Counted from the first letter of the stretch, positions 46,230-55,477 are shown. The stretch: DNA of 64,000 nt from Paenibacillus sp. JJ-223 (GCF_927798175.1 NZ_CAKMMP010000006.1:62001-126000); one strand, 5' to 3'. Translations and numbers: made by a program. The notes: a model not told the origin generated them from the letters alone.

Positions 46230-47741
46230 ATGAGCCCACGAGTACGGATGTCCCGATTAGGCGCGGGGATGATGGTCTTGACCTTGTCCGCCGGATTGTT
46301 GGCAGGATGCGGAGGCGAAAAGGCGCCTGCCGAGGGGGAAGGCCCGTTTCCCATCAACATTTCGTTGATGCAGGTGGGCGACGTGCCTGCCAAGGAAAAC
46401 GGGATCGAGAAAAAGATCGAGGAATATACGGGTACCGATCTGAATGTACAGTGGATACCGCAGTCGGCTTTTGACGACAAAGTCAACGTCATGGTGGCAT
46501 CCGGCGAAATGCCCACCATCATGCGGGTGAATTATGTGCCAACCACGTTTAATGCAGCCCGATCTGGATTGTTCTGGGAACTGGGCCCTTACCTGAAGGA
46601 TTACAAAAACCTGTCTGCCCAATCGAAGGCATACTTCGACAATATCAAGATTGACGGCAAAATCTACGGCATTCCCAATTTCCGGGACATTGGCCGTACG
46701 GCGATCGTATACCGGAAGGATTGGTTCGACAAGCTGAAGCTGGACGTTCCGAAGACGCTGGACGACTGGTACGACATCATGCTGGCGATGCGCAAAAACG
46801 ATCCGGACGGCAACGGCAAGGAAGATACTTACGGCACATTGTTGTACAAAAAGTATAATGAAGGCGTGTCCTCCCCGCTCACGCGCATTGCCGTAAGCAT
46901 TGGCGGCGTAAACAAGTGGGGCGTGGACGAGGCGGGCAAACTCACTCCCGAATTTCTGACGCCGGAGTATGTGGACACGATGAAGCTGTTCAAACGCTTA
47001 TTCAGCGAAGGGCTGATCAACAGCGATTTTCCGGCCCTCGATCCTTCGGATGCGGACAAAAAGATCGACTCCGGCCTCGTCGGCATGAAGCTGAACGGCG
47101 TGGCCCAGAACGGGAAGTCCTTCCAGCAGCGTCTGACCCCCAATGTAGCGGACGGAGAAATTGACGTGGTTCCGTTCCAGGGCAAGGACGGCATACGCAT
47201 TGCCGGCGAGCCAGGCAACTATGGCATGCTCGTGATTCCAAAAGCTTCCGTGCCGGACGAGGAGCAGTTGAAGCAGGTGCTCACCTTCCTTGACCAGCTT
47301 CTGGACGAAGAGTTAAGCACGTTGCAATTGCGCGGGCTTGAGGGAGTGCATTATACGAAAACGGCGGACGGCAAAACCGAATTCAAGGACTTTGATGGGT
47401 ATCAACGCGAGGTGAAGCCGTACCGCGATAACCTGCTTAACATCGAAGGCTATAACGTTGCCGAGCTGGTTGATCTGCCCATCGGCATGAAGGGAACCAA
47501 AATGGCGCGCGAAAACGAGCAATATGCCATTGCGAATCCTGCGTTAACATTGTCATCGGATATCTACACCGAGCGCGGGCAAGAGCTGGATCAGATGATC
47601 TGGGACGCCCAGACCAAATATATTATGGGCAAAATCGACGACGCCGGCTGGGAGCAGGAGGTTGCGAACTGGAGAAAATCCGGAGGCGACCAGTTGATTC
47701 AGGAACTGGAAGCTTCCTATGCCGAATTGAACGGGAAATGA
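46230..47741 (+). CDS. Sugar-binding lipoprotein of ABC transporter (LplA-like), copy 2
   Basis: 503 residues with a lipobox LLAGCGG. Long stretches match copy 1 (NVQWIPQSAFDDKVNVMVAS, YLKDYKNLSAQSKAYFDNIKIDGKIYG, YRKDWFDKLKLDVPKTLDDWYD), so the pair arose by duplication. Separate lipoproteins feeding one permease pair would widen substrate range. It is the last gene of the operon before a terminator. Confidence 0.92.
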   Translation: MSPRVRMSRLGAGMMVLTLSAGLLAGCGGEKAPAEGEGPFPINISLMQVGDVPAKENGIEKKIEEYTGTDLNVQWIPQSAFDDKVNVMVASGEMPTIMRVNYVPTTFNAARSGLFWELGPYLKDYKNLSAQSKAYFDNIKIDGKIYGIPNFRDIGRTAIVYRKDWFDKLKLDVPKTLDDWYDIMLAMRKNDPDGNGKEDTYGTLLYKKYNEGVSSPLTRIAVSIGGVNKWGVDEAGKLTPEFLTPEYVDTMKLFKRLFSEGLINSDFPALDPSDADKKIDSGLVGMKLNGVAQNGKSFQQRLTPNVADGEIDVVPFQGKDGIRIAGEPGNYGMLVIPKASVPDEEQLKQVLTFLDQLLDEELSTLQLRGLEGVHYTKTADGKTEFKDFDGYQREVKPYRDNLLNIEGYNVAELVDLPIGMKGTKMARENEQYAIANPALTLSSDIYTERGQELDQMIWDAQTKYIMGKIDDAGWEQEVANWRKSGGDQLIQELEASYAELNGK

Positions 47742-47763
47742 TCCCGTAAACAAGTGACTGTAA

Positions 47764-47811
47764 ACAGGCCGTGTTTCATGTCATCAAGACGTGAAGCATG
47801 GCCTGTTTTTG
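47764..47811 (+). terminator. Terminator of the sugar transporter operon
   Basis: ACAGGCC-TG-TTCA pairs with TGAA-CA-GGCCTGT, followed by TTTTT. Confidence 0.85.
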
Positions 47812-47945
47812 GTTTCCTGCTTATGGACGTGGCTCAGAACGGGTATACAAAGAAGAGCGTGCATTTCGTAGATTCATTCTCTTTTTTTTTATCAGGAAAG
47901 TCACAAACGTTGTCAATCTGAGGCGCTTGTTTACATATGCTGATT

Positions 47946-47961
47946 CTGGAAGCGATTGCTC
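47946..47961 (+). promoter_or_regulatory. Weak cre-like site upstream of the pullulanase gene
   Basis: CTGGAAGCGATTGCTC keeps the TGGAAGCG core of cre but has three mismatches at the edges. Apart from this I see no clear promoter in 47812-48096. Confidence 0.3.
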
Positions 47962-48096
47962 TTCAACCAATGATGATGCTATGGCAAGCGGAGATTCAGC
48001 CGATATGTGATGCATGGTCCTAGGTTGACAAATGGCGTCCCGGTCCGTAACATCGGGACGAAACCGAAATTCATGGATACAAAGGCGGTGGGAACG

Positions 48097-50973
48097 ATGC
48101 TGGAATGGACCGAATTTCGTTATGAGGGCAATGATCTTGGTTTAACCTATACTCGTGCTGCAAGCACGTTTAAGCTGTGGGCGCCCACAGCTCGGCAGGT
48201 TACGCTGCTGATTTTTGATGAGCAAGGGACTTATGGTGAGGATGGACGGGTAACCGAACACGAGGGCGGAATTTCCCATACCATGACTCGAAGTGCCGAA
48301 GGGATATGGAGTCTGCGCTTGGATGGGGATTGGAACAGCCATTATTATATGTACCGACTCGTTCACGAGGATGGGCGCATTGCCATTGCGCCGGACCCTT
48401 ATGCGCACGCGGTCACAGCCAATGGGCAGCGCACGGCCATTATCGATATGGACGCAACGAATCCTGCTGATTGGGAGAATGATGCCAGACCCGCATTTTT
48501 GCATCCGATTGATGCCGTCGTTTACGAACTTCACGTTCGCGATTTCTCTTCCGATCCCCAAGCTGATATTCCGTTTAAAGGAAAATATCTGGCCTTTGCT
48601 GCATCAGGGCTGACGGATCGGGACGGAAATGCCATCGGGGTGGACCACCTCGCCGAATTGGGGATTACCCATGTGCATTTGATGCCTGTCGCGGATTACC
48701 AAACCGTGGATGAACTGCTTCTGGCGGATGCGGGTCCCCATGAAAGGCTGCCTTACAATTGGGGTTACGATCCCCAGCATTACAATGTGCCGGAAGGATC
48801 GTATTCGACCGATCCGCGGGACCCTTCAACAAGGATCCGCGAATTCAAGACCATGGTCCAATCCCTGCATAGGCAAGGCATTCGCGTCGTGCTTGACGTG
48901 GTATACAATCACACGTTCAGCGTGAATGAAGGACCTTTCGACCGGATTGTACCGGGGTATTATTACCGTTATTGGGAGAACGGGACGCTTAGTAACGGAT
49001 CAGGGGTTGGCAATGAGCTGGCCACGGAGCGGCCGATGGTGCGGAAATACATTTTGGATTCCCTGCTTCATTGGGCAGAAGAATATCATGTAGACGGATT
49101 TCGTTTCGACCTAATGGGGCTGATCGATACGGACACGATGAACGAACTGACGCGAGAATTGAAAGAGAGAATTGATCCGGCGATACTGATTTATGGCGAG
49201 CCATGGACGGGCGGGGATTCGCCGCTGAATCGAAAAACGCTCAAAGGCGCCCAACGCGGTCAAGGCTTCGCCGTGTTCAACGATCATTTTCGTGGAGCCA
49301 TTAAAGGGGACAGTGACGGTGCAGGCAAAGGATTCGCTACCGGAGCCGTCGGCAAGGAGAAAGACATCGTCGCAGGTGTTGCGGGAGCCATCGACGACTT
49401 TACGATCACGCCAGCGGAAACGATCAATTATGTTACGGCCCATGACAATCTCAATCTATGGGATAAAATCGCCACGACGATGAACTTGAGGCCCCAGCTT
49501 GGTTTTCCCGAATGGCAAGGGGGACAGCCGGTTGGCGGCGGGAGCGCGGAATCCGCAGTAAGGGCAGCAGACCCGTATCGTTTGGTGGATGAAGAAGATG
49601 TGCTGGAATGTGATATGGTTCGGCGTTCGTTGTTGTCTTCAGGCATTGTGCTGACCTCGCAGGGGATTCCGTTTCTGCATGCCGGAGATGAGATGCTGCG
49701 CTCGAAGTTTGGCGACCAGAACAGCTATCGCAGCGATGATGTGGTGAATTCGATCGTTTGGAAAAATAAATCCAGGTTCAGGGCCGTATTCGACTATTAT
49801 CGCGGGCTGATTCAGCTGCGCCGGACGCACCCTGCCTTTCGCATGATTCATGCGGATCAGATCAGGAAGCACCTGCAATTCCTCCGGGCCGAAGGGCAAA
49901 TGGTTGTTTTTATGCTTAAGGACGGAGCCAACAAGGATAGCTGGAACCGAATCGTTGTCATCTACAATGCTTCTGCCCAGCCTCAGCCGTTAACCCTGCC
50001 TGAAGGGACTTGGCATGTGGTCGTCAATGACCGGCGGGCCGGCACGGAGGCGATTGACAGCGTGCAAGGGACGGTGCTGGTTGAGCGTTTGTCGCTGATG
50101 GTGTTATATGACATGGAGCAGGCAGGCGTTACCGAACCCGCCGTGATCGAAGTCAATGCTCCGCGGCAGGCGTATAGCCCTGGCGAGAAGGCAAGGATAC
50201 GCGCCGTCGTGCTTGACAGTTTGGGCAATGTAGTGCCGAATGCGAAGACGACGTGGACGTCTTCTGCCCCCGAGGTGCTCCGGATCGAAGAGGATGGAAC
50301 GATCGAGGCAATCCAAGCCGGAGATGCGGTCATTACGGCCCGATACGGAGATATCGCTGCTTACAGTCTATTGCTGGTCGAAGAGCGATATGCCGAACGG
50401 CTCGAAATTGTTGGAGAAAACGTGTTGTATACGACGCGCATTAGCCGGCTGAGGGCATTGGTGCTGGATCAGTTCGGTCAGCCTCTATCGGGAATGCGCG
50501 TTCGCTGGCACTCTTCGCATCCGGAAACGGCCGCGGTCAGTTCCGCCGGGATCGTTCGCGGCTTGGCACCTGGCCATGTCCGGATTACAGCGGAGACGGA
50601 AGGAGTCCGGGGATCGATCGACATTGCGGTTCATAGGCAGACGTCGCGGTTGGTCACGCTTCGGTACGAGCGTCAGGATCGGCAGTATGACGGATGGGAT
50701 GTATGGGTATGGGGCACGGGCATGCAGGATGGCGCCGTGCGCCTGGAAAGGAACGGCGATGCGGCGGAGGCGCGTTTCCGGGTGGCCTCCGGTCTGCAGC
50801 ATCTCGGGCTGATCATTCGCCTGAATGAATGGGAGGCCAAGGATACGTGCGGCGACCGATACGTTGATATTACGCCCGAGGACGAGAATGTGCTGATCGT
50901 CGTCCAGAGTGGTTCCGACCATATGCAGGTGATACGCGATGCAGGGAGAATGAACGATCTCAGCAGTGCATAA
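48097..50973 (+). CDS. pulA: Type I pullulanase with C-terminal Ig-like and CBM41 domains
   Basis: Cleaves alpha-1,6 branches in pullulan and starch or glycogen fragments. From the ATG at 48097 (AAAGGCGG upstream) it has 958 residues. Order: CBM48-type domain (FKLWAPTARQVTLLIFDE), GH13 barrel with YNWGYDP at 220-226, nucleophile D338 in GFRFDLMG, acid E368 in IYGEPW and D450 in TAHDN. Then two Big_2-like Ig domains (about 680-850) and a CBM41-like domain (VTLRYERQDRQYDGWDVWVWG). No signal peptide is visible, which is odd for a protein with Ig and starch-binding modules. An in-frame start at 48007 adds 30 residues but no signal either. Confidence 0.93.
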   Translation: MLEWTEFRYEGNDLGLTYTRAASTFKLWAPTARQVTLLIFDEQGTYGEDGRVTEHEGGISHTMTRSAEGIWSLRLDGDWNSHYYMYRLVHEDGRIAIAPDPYAHAVTANGQRTAIIDMDATNPADWENDARPAFLHPIDAVVYELHVRDFSSDPQADIPFKGKYLAFAASGLTDRDGNAIGVDHLAELGITHVHLMPVADYQTVDELLLADAGPHERLPYNWGYDPQHYNVPEGSYSTDPRDPSTRIREFKTMVQSLHRQGIRVVLDVVYNHTFSVNEGPFDRIVPGYYYRYWENGTLSNGSGVGNELATERPMVRKYILDSLLHWAEEYHVDGFRFDLMGLIDTDTMNELTRELKERIDPAILIYGEPWTGGDSPLNRKTLKGAQRGQGFAVFNDHFRGAIKGDSDGAGKGFATGAVGKEKDIVAGVAGAIDDFTITPAETINYVTAHDNLNLWDKIATTMNLRPQLGFPEWQGGQPVGGGSAESAVRAADPYRLVDEEDVLECDMVRRSLLSSGIVLTSQGIPFLHAGDEMLRSKFGDQNSYRSDDVVNSIVWKNKSRFRAVFDYYRGLIQLRRTHPAFRMIHADQIRKHLQFLRAEGQMVVFMLKDGANKDSWNRIVVIYNASAQPQPLTLPEGTWHVVVNDRRAGTEAIDSVQGTVLVERLSLMVLYDMEQAGVTEPAVIEVNAPRQAYSPGEKARIRAVVLDSLGNVVPNAKTTWTSSAPEVLRIEEDGTIEAIQAGDAVITARYGDIAAYSLLLVEERYAERLEIVGENVLYTTRISRLRALVLDQFGQPLSGMRVRWHSSHPETAAVSSAGIVRGLAPGHVRITAETEGVRGSIDIAVHRQTSRLVTLRYERQDRQYDGWDVWVWGTGMQDGAVRLERNGDAAEARFRVASGLQHLGLIIRLNEWEAKDTCGDRYVDITPEDENVLIVVQSGSDHMQVIRDAGRMNDLSSA

Positions 50974-51004
50974 TGCTTCATAAAGAGTCATGTATGTATT
51001 TGAG

Positions 51005-51036
51005 CAAAGGCAGCCGGAGGATCTCCGGCTGCCTTT
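51005..51036. terminator. Hairpin after the pullulanase gene
   Basis: Perfect inverted repeat AAAGGCAGCCGGAG / CTCCGGCTGCCTTT with a 3-base loop but only a short T tail, so termination strength is uncertain. Confidence 0.6.
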
Positions 51037-51097
51037 GCCGTGAACATCGGAGCCGATTGGCAAAAATGGATTAATGTGAAAAAATGAGCGGATTAAC

Positions 51098-51124
51098 GTT
51101 TGAGATGCGGTGGCTTTGGGGTAA
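51098..51124 (+). promoter_or_regulatory. SigB-like promoter candidate upstream of L25/Ctc
   Basis: GTTTGA at 51098-51103, 15-bp spacer, GGGTAA at 51119-51124. This is close to the SigB consensus GTTTAA-N13-15-GGGWAW, and ctc is a SigB gene in B. subtilis. Whether this organism has SigB is unknown from the window. Confidence 0.35.
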
Positions 51125-51234
51125 GTATAGATATGGCCCGAATGATGGCCGAAGATCATATTGTCGTGCAAAAGAGAGACCTGTGTGTCAAACGAAAACC
51201 TTGGCGCATGGACCATGAAGGAGGATGTTCAATC

Positions 51235-51870
51235 ATGAAATCCAACGGAGAAATGGCTCAACTGACGGCTACACCCAGAACCGAAAAAAAAGGCGCCGCG
51301 CTGCGCCTGTTGAGACAAGGCGGCCGGATTCCAGCGGTAGTGTATGGACCGGGAATCGAGGGAACCGCCATACATGTCGATGAAAAAGAAATGCTCAAAG
51401 TGGCCCGAACCGGTCGTTCCGAAATGTTCAACCTTGAACTGGGAGGCGGAAAAAAAGTGCCTGTTCTGATCAAGGACCAGCAGGAGCGCAACGGCCGCCT
51501 GCTGCATGTGGACTTTTTGCAAATATCGAAGAATAAACCGGTTTCGGTCAGCATTCCGCTCGATTTCCAAGGGACGGCTGCCGGTTCCAAAGCGGGCGGC
51601 GTATTTCAGTCCCAGGAGGTACAGCTCGAGGTCGAAGGTTTGCCTGCCGATCTCCCGTCCTCCATTGAAGTGGATGTTAGCGGCTTGGAAATCGGGGATC
51701 GTCTGACTGCTTCCGACATTACCCTTGCCAAAGGGCTTAAACTGGTGACGCCTGCAGATTCCATCATTGCTTCAGTCATGCCGCCGCAAGCTTTGGTTGA
51801 GGAAGAAACAACCTCTGAAGAGGCTGATGCAGAATCGGCAGCTTCCGGAAAAGATATAGAAGAAGCATAA
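51235..51870 (+). CDS. rplY: 50S ribosomal protein L25 / general stress protein Ctc
   Basis: Binds 5S rRNA in the large ribosomal subunit. 211 residues with the L25 N-terminal domain (GAALRLLRQGGRIPAVVYGPG) and the TL5/CTC C-terminal beta domain (about 105-190), ending in an acidic tail rich in Glu and Ser. AAGGAGGATG lies before the ATG at 51235; the open frame upstream is not used. In B. subtilis it is induced by stress. The gene is single, followed by a terminator. Confidence 0.95.
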   Translation: MKSNGEMAQLTATPRTEKKGAALRLLRQGGRIPAVVYGPGIEGTAIHVDEKEMLKVARTGRSEMFNLELGGGKKVPVLIKDQQERNGRLLHVDFLQISKNKPVSVSIPLDFQGTAAGSKAGGVFQSQEVQLEVEGLPADLPSSIEVDVSGLEIGDRLTASDITLAKGLKLVTPADSIIASVMPPQALVEEETTSEEADAESAASGKDIEEA

Positions 51871-51901
51871 TGTGTGATGGTTTCGAGGTGCTTGAAACCT
51901 G

Positions 51902-51930
51902 TGGCCCGGTCTTCTGACCGGGCCTTTTTG
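51902..51930 (+). terminator. rplY terminator
   Basis: GGCCCGGTC and GACCGGGCC around a 4-base loop, followed by TTTTTG. Confidence 0.9.
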
Positions 51931-52147
51931 CCGCCTTGATCATGACAAAAGGCTTCGTCAATGTGACAATGGTTTGACATATGTTTTTTTATATTACGGC
52001 GAGTTGGGAAATTTGGAGACGAATTGGGATCGTTTGCGTAAAATAAAATATGTCGCCCTGGAATGGAGACATTTATTGGTTACCTTCTTTATCTAACAAG
52101 AGCTTCTGCTAAGGGCACGGAGTAAATGAAGAAAGAGGTTTGATGGC

Positions 52148-52666
52148 ATGTTTGATCCAACCATTTACGACAATTTGAAAGTGGGGTTCGAGAACGCGCT
52201 TTATGATCTTGACAACTTGGACGAAATCATCCAGGTTACAGGCAGAAAGGATATCTTCGAGATGGCTGCAATGTCCAGGGAACTTGTTCTTCAATGCTGC
52301 CTGAGAGGGCAGCCGCAGGTGACGGCAGAAGTGATCCTTAAGAGTTCGCTCTCCGATCTTGCGGCTGAAATATTGGAAACGCCGGACAGCCGGCCTGGCT
52401 GCCGTTTACAATTACGCTATGAGCTGCTGGTTCAGGATCCGGGAGCGTCTTGTCCGGTGATTCGTTCCATCCTGGACGAGGGTTGGCCCGGACAGCGCGT
52501 GGAGCTAGAGGTTCATTATACATACGGGGGATCCAATGGTTACCGCATTACAGCAGATGTTCATTTTGTCCGCACCGTGAATGAAGAGCAGATGGAAGAT
52601 ATCACAGAGCTGTGTGACCATATGATCAACGTGCTCCCCCCGCTGCTGCAGCTTAGCCATTCATAA
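52148..52666 (+). CDS. Protein of unknown function (172 residues)
   Basis: I do not recognise a family. The protein is soluble and acidic, beginning MFDPTIYDNLKVGFENALYD, with a predicted helical first third and a beta-rich middle (LQLRYELLVQ, RVELEVHYTYGGSNGYRITADVHFVRTV). It ends in a helix and a hydrophobic tail (HMINVLPPLLQL). AAGAGG and a normal codon pattern support a real gene. It is flanked by terminators on both sides, so it is monocistronic. Confidence 0.75.
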   Translation: MFDPTIYDNLKVGFENALYDLDNLDEIIQVTGRKDIFEMAAMSRELVLQCCLRGQPQVTAEVILKSSLSDLAAEILETPDSRPGCRLQLRYELLVQDPGASCPVIRSILDEGWPGQRVELEVHYTYGGSNGYRITADVHFVRTVNEEQMEDITELCDHMINVLPPLLQLSHS

Positions 52667-52671
52667 ATCCG

Positions 52672-52711
52672 AAAAGCCCTGTTTCTTGATTCAAGAGACG
52701 GGGCTTTTTTT
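52672..52711 (+). terminator. Terminator of the 172-residue protein gene
   Basis: AAAAGCCCTGTTTCTTG pairs with CAAGAGACGGGGCTTTTTTT around a short loop. Confidence 0.8.
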
Positions 52712-52938
52712 GTCGATTCAACCCTTTTGCGTATAGGCTAATAGGCGTAGGAACGCGAGATCTCCGCAAAAAATTTACGCAAGCAAGTAAGGGAAGGTAT
52801 ATTGGGATAGCGGGATAAGTGCAATCGGACTATGCCTGGAGGGTGAATTTGCGAAATTGATGTTGGGTCTAAAGATTTATTTCAGTACTAAAGGAACTAG
52901 TTTTCCTTGCCGATAAAATATCGAAGGGGAGAAACTGC

Positions 52939-53904
52939 ATGACAGAGAAATTAATTCGTCTGCTGCGCATACTTCAAGCTATACAAGCGAATCCCGGAAT
53001 TTCAGCCAAGGAATTGGCTTTGAAATGCGACACCACCGTTCGTACGATCTATCGAGATCTGCGGATTTTGGACAGGGTGGCCCCCATTATCAATGAGGGT
53101 TATGGAAAGGGTTATCGTTTTATAGGCGAGTTTGCCTTATATCCCTTGAACTTTACCGAACAGGAGGCGATGGTATTTTCCATGCTTCCGTCCGTGGTGG
53201 ATACTTCGCAGCTGCCGGCTGGATTTGACTCGGCATTTGACAAGGTTATTTCGGCTCACACCAAATCAAAATCAAAAAATAGTGAAATCGTGGAAAACAT
53301 TGCAGGCATTATTCGCATGGGTACTCCCGCATATCGGGAAGAAGGCAAAGATCCCAATCTGCTCATCCCCATTATTGAAGCGATCCTTGATCAGCAAACG
53401 ATTCGAACCCAGTATCATACGCTTACGAACAATGAAATTACAGTCAGGGATATTGATCCCTATTATTTGATTCCGCGCGACCAGCGTTTCTATCTCATCG
53501 GTTACTGTCATATGCAGCAAAGGGTAAGATTGTTCAGAATCAGCCGTTTTCTCGATGTTTTGCAGACCAACAAGCATTTTGACAAGAGTGATTTCAATAT
53601 CATTCAATATATGAAAAATACGTGGTCTGTCGACCGTGGCGACGAACATATTCATTTCAAGGTGAGATTTACCGAAAAAATAGCTCCCTACATAAAAGAA
53701 GAAGAGATGTTTGTCCGTCCGCGAATGACAGATCTGCCCGATGGCAGCTTGTTGTTCGAGGTAACGTTAAACAGCAGTCGAGAGTTTCTGCAATGGTTGT
53801 ACCAATACGGACCTGAAGCAGAGGTCCTCGAGCCCCGGGAATATCGCAGAGAGATCCGGAATCAACTGATGGAATGGTTGAAAAGCTATGAGGGTGATCA
53901 TTAG
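52939..53904 (+). CDS. WYL-domain transcriptional regulator (HTH_11)
   Basis: 321 residues. The N-terminus is a winged helix-turn-helix (ISAKELALKCDTTVRTIYRDLRIL, about 17-42). The rest fits the WYL/WCX layout, with the ligand-binding stretch DPYYLIPRDQRFYLIGYCHMQQRVRLFRISRFLDV near 170-210. Such regulators often sense nucleic acids or small ligands. AAGGGGAG precedes the ATG. The next gene starts 47 bases later and may be cotranscribed. Confidence 0.88.
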   Translation: MTEKLIRLLRILQAIQANPGISAKELALKCDTTVRTIYRDLRILDRVAPIINEGYGKGYRFIGEFALYPLNFTEQEAMVFSMLPSVVDTSQLPAGFDSAFDKVISAHTKSKSKNSEIVENIAGIIRMGTPAYREEGKDPNLLIPIIEAILDQQTIRTQYHTLTNNEITVRDIDPYYLIPRDQRFYLIGYCHMQQRVRLFRISRFLDVLQTNKHFDKSDFNIIQYMKNTWSVDRGDEHIHFKVRFTEKIAPYIKEEEMFVRPRMTDLPDGSLLFEVTLNSSREFLQWLYQYGPEAEVLEPREYRREIRNQLMEWLKSYEGDH

Positions 53905-53951
53905 TTCAATCCCCTGTCCGGACAGGAGAAATAAACAACAGAAGGAGCAAT

Positions 53952-54338
53952 ATGATGATCAAATTATTTGTGGCCATGCAAGGAATGGAAAAGTATCATG
54001 GCACGGAAGCGTTGAATGTCGGAGATACTCTCTTTTTGGTCAAGGATCCGGATAACCGCACGGACCGTCAAGCCATTAAAGTCGTCATGCCGCCGATCGG
54101 CACTGTCGGTTATATCGTAAACAACTCGCTTGAAGTGCCCCATGGATGCTGGACAGGCAGCGGGGTATATGACGTATTCCACCAACAGACCTGTGCCAGA
54201 GTGCGATTCTGCATGAAGGACCTGATCATTCTGGAGATGATTGAAATGATGCATGTGCCCATTCCCCATATGGATTCGTTTATCAAGGGCCGGAAGATAC
54301 AAGGCACTAAGCACGAGGGCAGAACAGGAGGGCAATAA
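53952..54338 (+). CDS. Small protein with HIRAN-like domain
   Basis: 128 residues. The stretch from about 12 to 57 (YHGTEALNVGDTLFLVKDPDNRTDRQAIKV ... GTVGYIVNNS) has the HIRAN pattern G-x-E-x-L-x(2)-G-D-x-L-x-L-x(3)-PDN-x(2)-D-x(2)-AI-V and GxVGYI. HIRAN domains bind DNA ends or damaged DNA and usually sit in helicases; a stand-alone copy is unusual. The C-terminus is basic. The start may be at 53952 or the adjacent ATG at 53955. AAGGAGCAA precedes it. It follows the WYL regulator. Confidence 0.65.
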   Translation: MMIKLFVAMQGMEKYHGTEALNVGDTLFLVKDPDNRTDRQAIKVVMPPIGTVGYIVNNSLEVPHGCWTGSGVYDVFHQQTCARVRFCMKDLIILEMIEMMHVPIPHMDSFIKGRKIQGTKHEGRTGGQ

Positions 54339-54362
54339 CATCATGCTGAAAAAAATTCAAAG

Positions 54363-54393
54363 GAGCTCATTCGCGGCTATCCGCGAATGAGCC
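54363..54393 (-). terminator. Hairpin at the end of the glycosyltransferase gene
   Basis: AGCTCATTCGCGG and CCGCGAATGAGCC form a perfect stem with a 5-base loop. On the minus strand it overlaps the stop codon of the glycosyltransferase; a T-rich stretch comes about 10 bases later. Confidence 0.6.
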
Positions 54394-55477
54394 GGGTATA
54401 CGCTGCTTCCAGGTGCATGGCCGTACGTGACCAACTGTATCGGCTAACTGCGCAAATCCTTCCTTTTTGGCCCATGCTTTGGGCGAGTTCAGGGTTGGAT
54501 GCGAGCTGATTCAGACGCAGGGCAAACGATTCCGGTTTGTCGTAGGCATACACCAGATATCCTTCGTTTCCAGTCTGGATGATCTCGCGAATACCTCCGT
54601 TGTCCGATGCAATGACGGGCAATCCGGATGCCATGGCTTCAACGTTGACGAGGCCAAATGCTTCATGTTTTTGCGATGGGCAGACGATACAATCGGCAGC
54701 ACGATATAATCGTTCCATCCTTTCATGGGCGATCTGTCCGCAAAAAGTTGCCTGGACCTGTTTTCTGTCGGCTAAACGCCGCAGCTTGCGTACGTAACTT
54801 GGCGGCCCTTTACCCGCAATCAACAGCTGTACAGGGTGTTTCTGCTGAAGGATGGCGACGGCTCGAATGAGAACGTTCACGCCTTTGCGAGGTATGAGTC
54901 TTCCTGCGTAAAGAACGCAAAACGGTTGGGTGACCCCTAGTTGTTTGCGCAGCTGTTCTTTCTCGGCACGGCTTGCAGGAGCAAATCGATTCAAATCGGT
55001 TCCGAGCGGAACGATGCGCATGTGCTGTTTCAAAGAAGGAAATCGGCGACCAAGCCGCTCCTTAAGCGATCTGCTGTTGACGGCAATCAAGTCCGCCTGG
55101 CGAAGCATCGCCAGTCTGGACGCCCCCGGTTGTGCAAAGGTGAGGGAATGCAGGTAAAGCACAACCGGAATGTCGGGCAAGCTTCGTTTGATGGTAGCCA
55201 TGGATCGTGGCCGGTTATCGACCTGGATCAGGTCGAAGGCTTCATTTTTCAATACACGGAGCACCGCCCTGGTATAACTGTCCGGGCTTGGAGCAGGAAC
55301 GCGGCGAATGGTGATGCCTTGCCGTTGTTCTTTCTGCGGAAATCCCGGCACCGTGCGGCTAATAATGGTGACTTCGTGCCGTTCAGCGAGTTCGCGGGCA
55401 ATGGCCAGAATGCAGATTTCAACAGATCCGTTTCCGGGCAGAGGCAGCTTTTCGGGTGCAACCATCGCTATTTTCAT
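54377..55477 (-). CDS. Glycosyltransferase family 4 (CotSA/YtcC-like)
   Basis: 366 residues with the two-domain GT-B fold: N-terminal MKIAMVAPEKLPLPGNGSVE, and C-terminal LIPRKGVNVLIRA and SQKHEAFGLVNVEAMASGLPVIASDNGGIREI, the GT4 donor-binding motif with its E-x7-E pair. The N-terminus resembles the spore coat glycosyltransferase CotSA of B. subtilis. The sugar and acceptor are unknown. It is a single gene. Confidence 0.85.
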   Translation of the reverse strand: MKIAMVAPEKLPLPGNGSVEICILAIARELAERHEVTIISRTVPGFPQKEQRQGITIRRVPAPSPDSYTRAVLRVLKNEAFDLIQVDNRPRSMATIKRSLPDIPVVLYLHSLTFAQPGASRLAMLRQADLIAVNSRSLKERLGRRFPSLKQHMRIVPLGTDLNRFAPASRAEKEQLRKQLGVTQPFCVLYAGRLIPRKGVNVLIRAVAILQQKHPVQLLIAGKGPPSYVRKLRRLADRKQVQATFCGQIAHERMERLYRAADCIVCPSQKHEAFGLVNVEAMASGLPVIASDNGGIREIIQTGNEGYLVYAYDKPESFALRLNQLASNPELAQSMGQKGRICAVSRYSWSRTAMHLEAAYTRLIRG

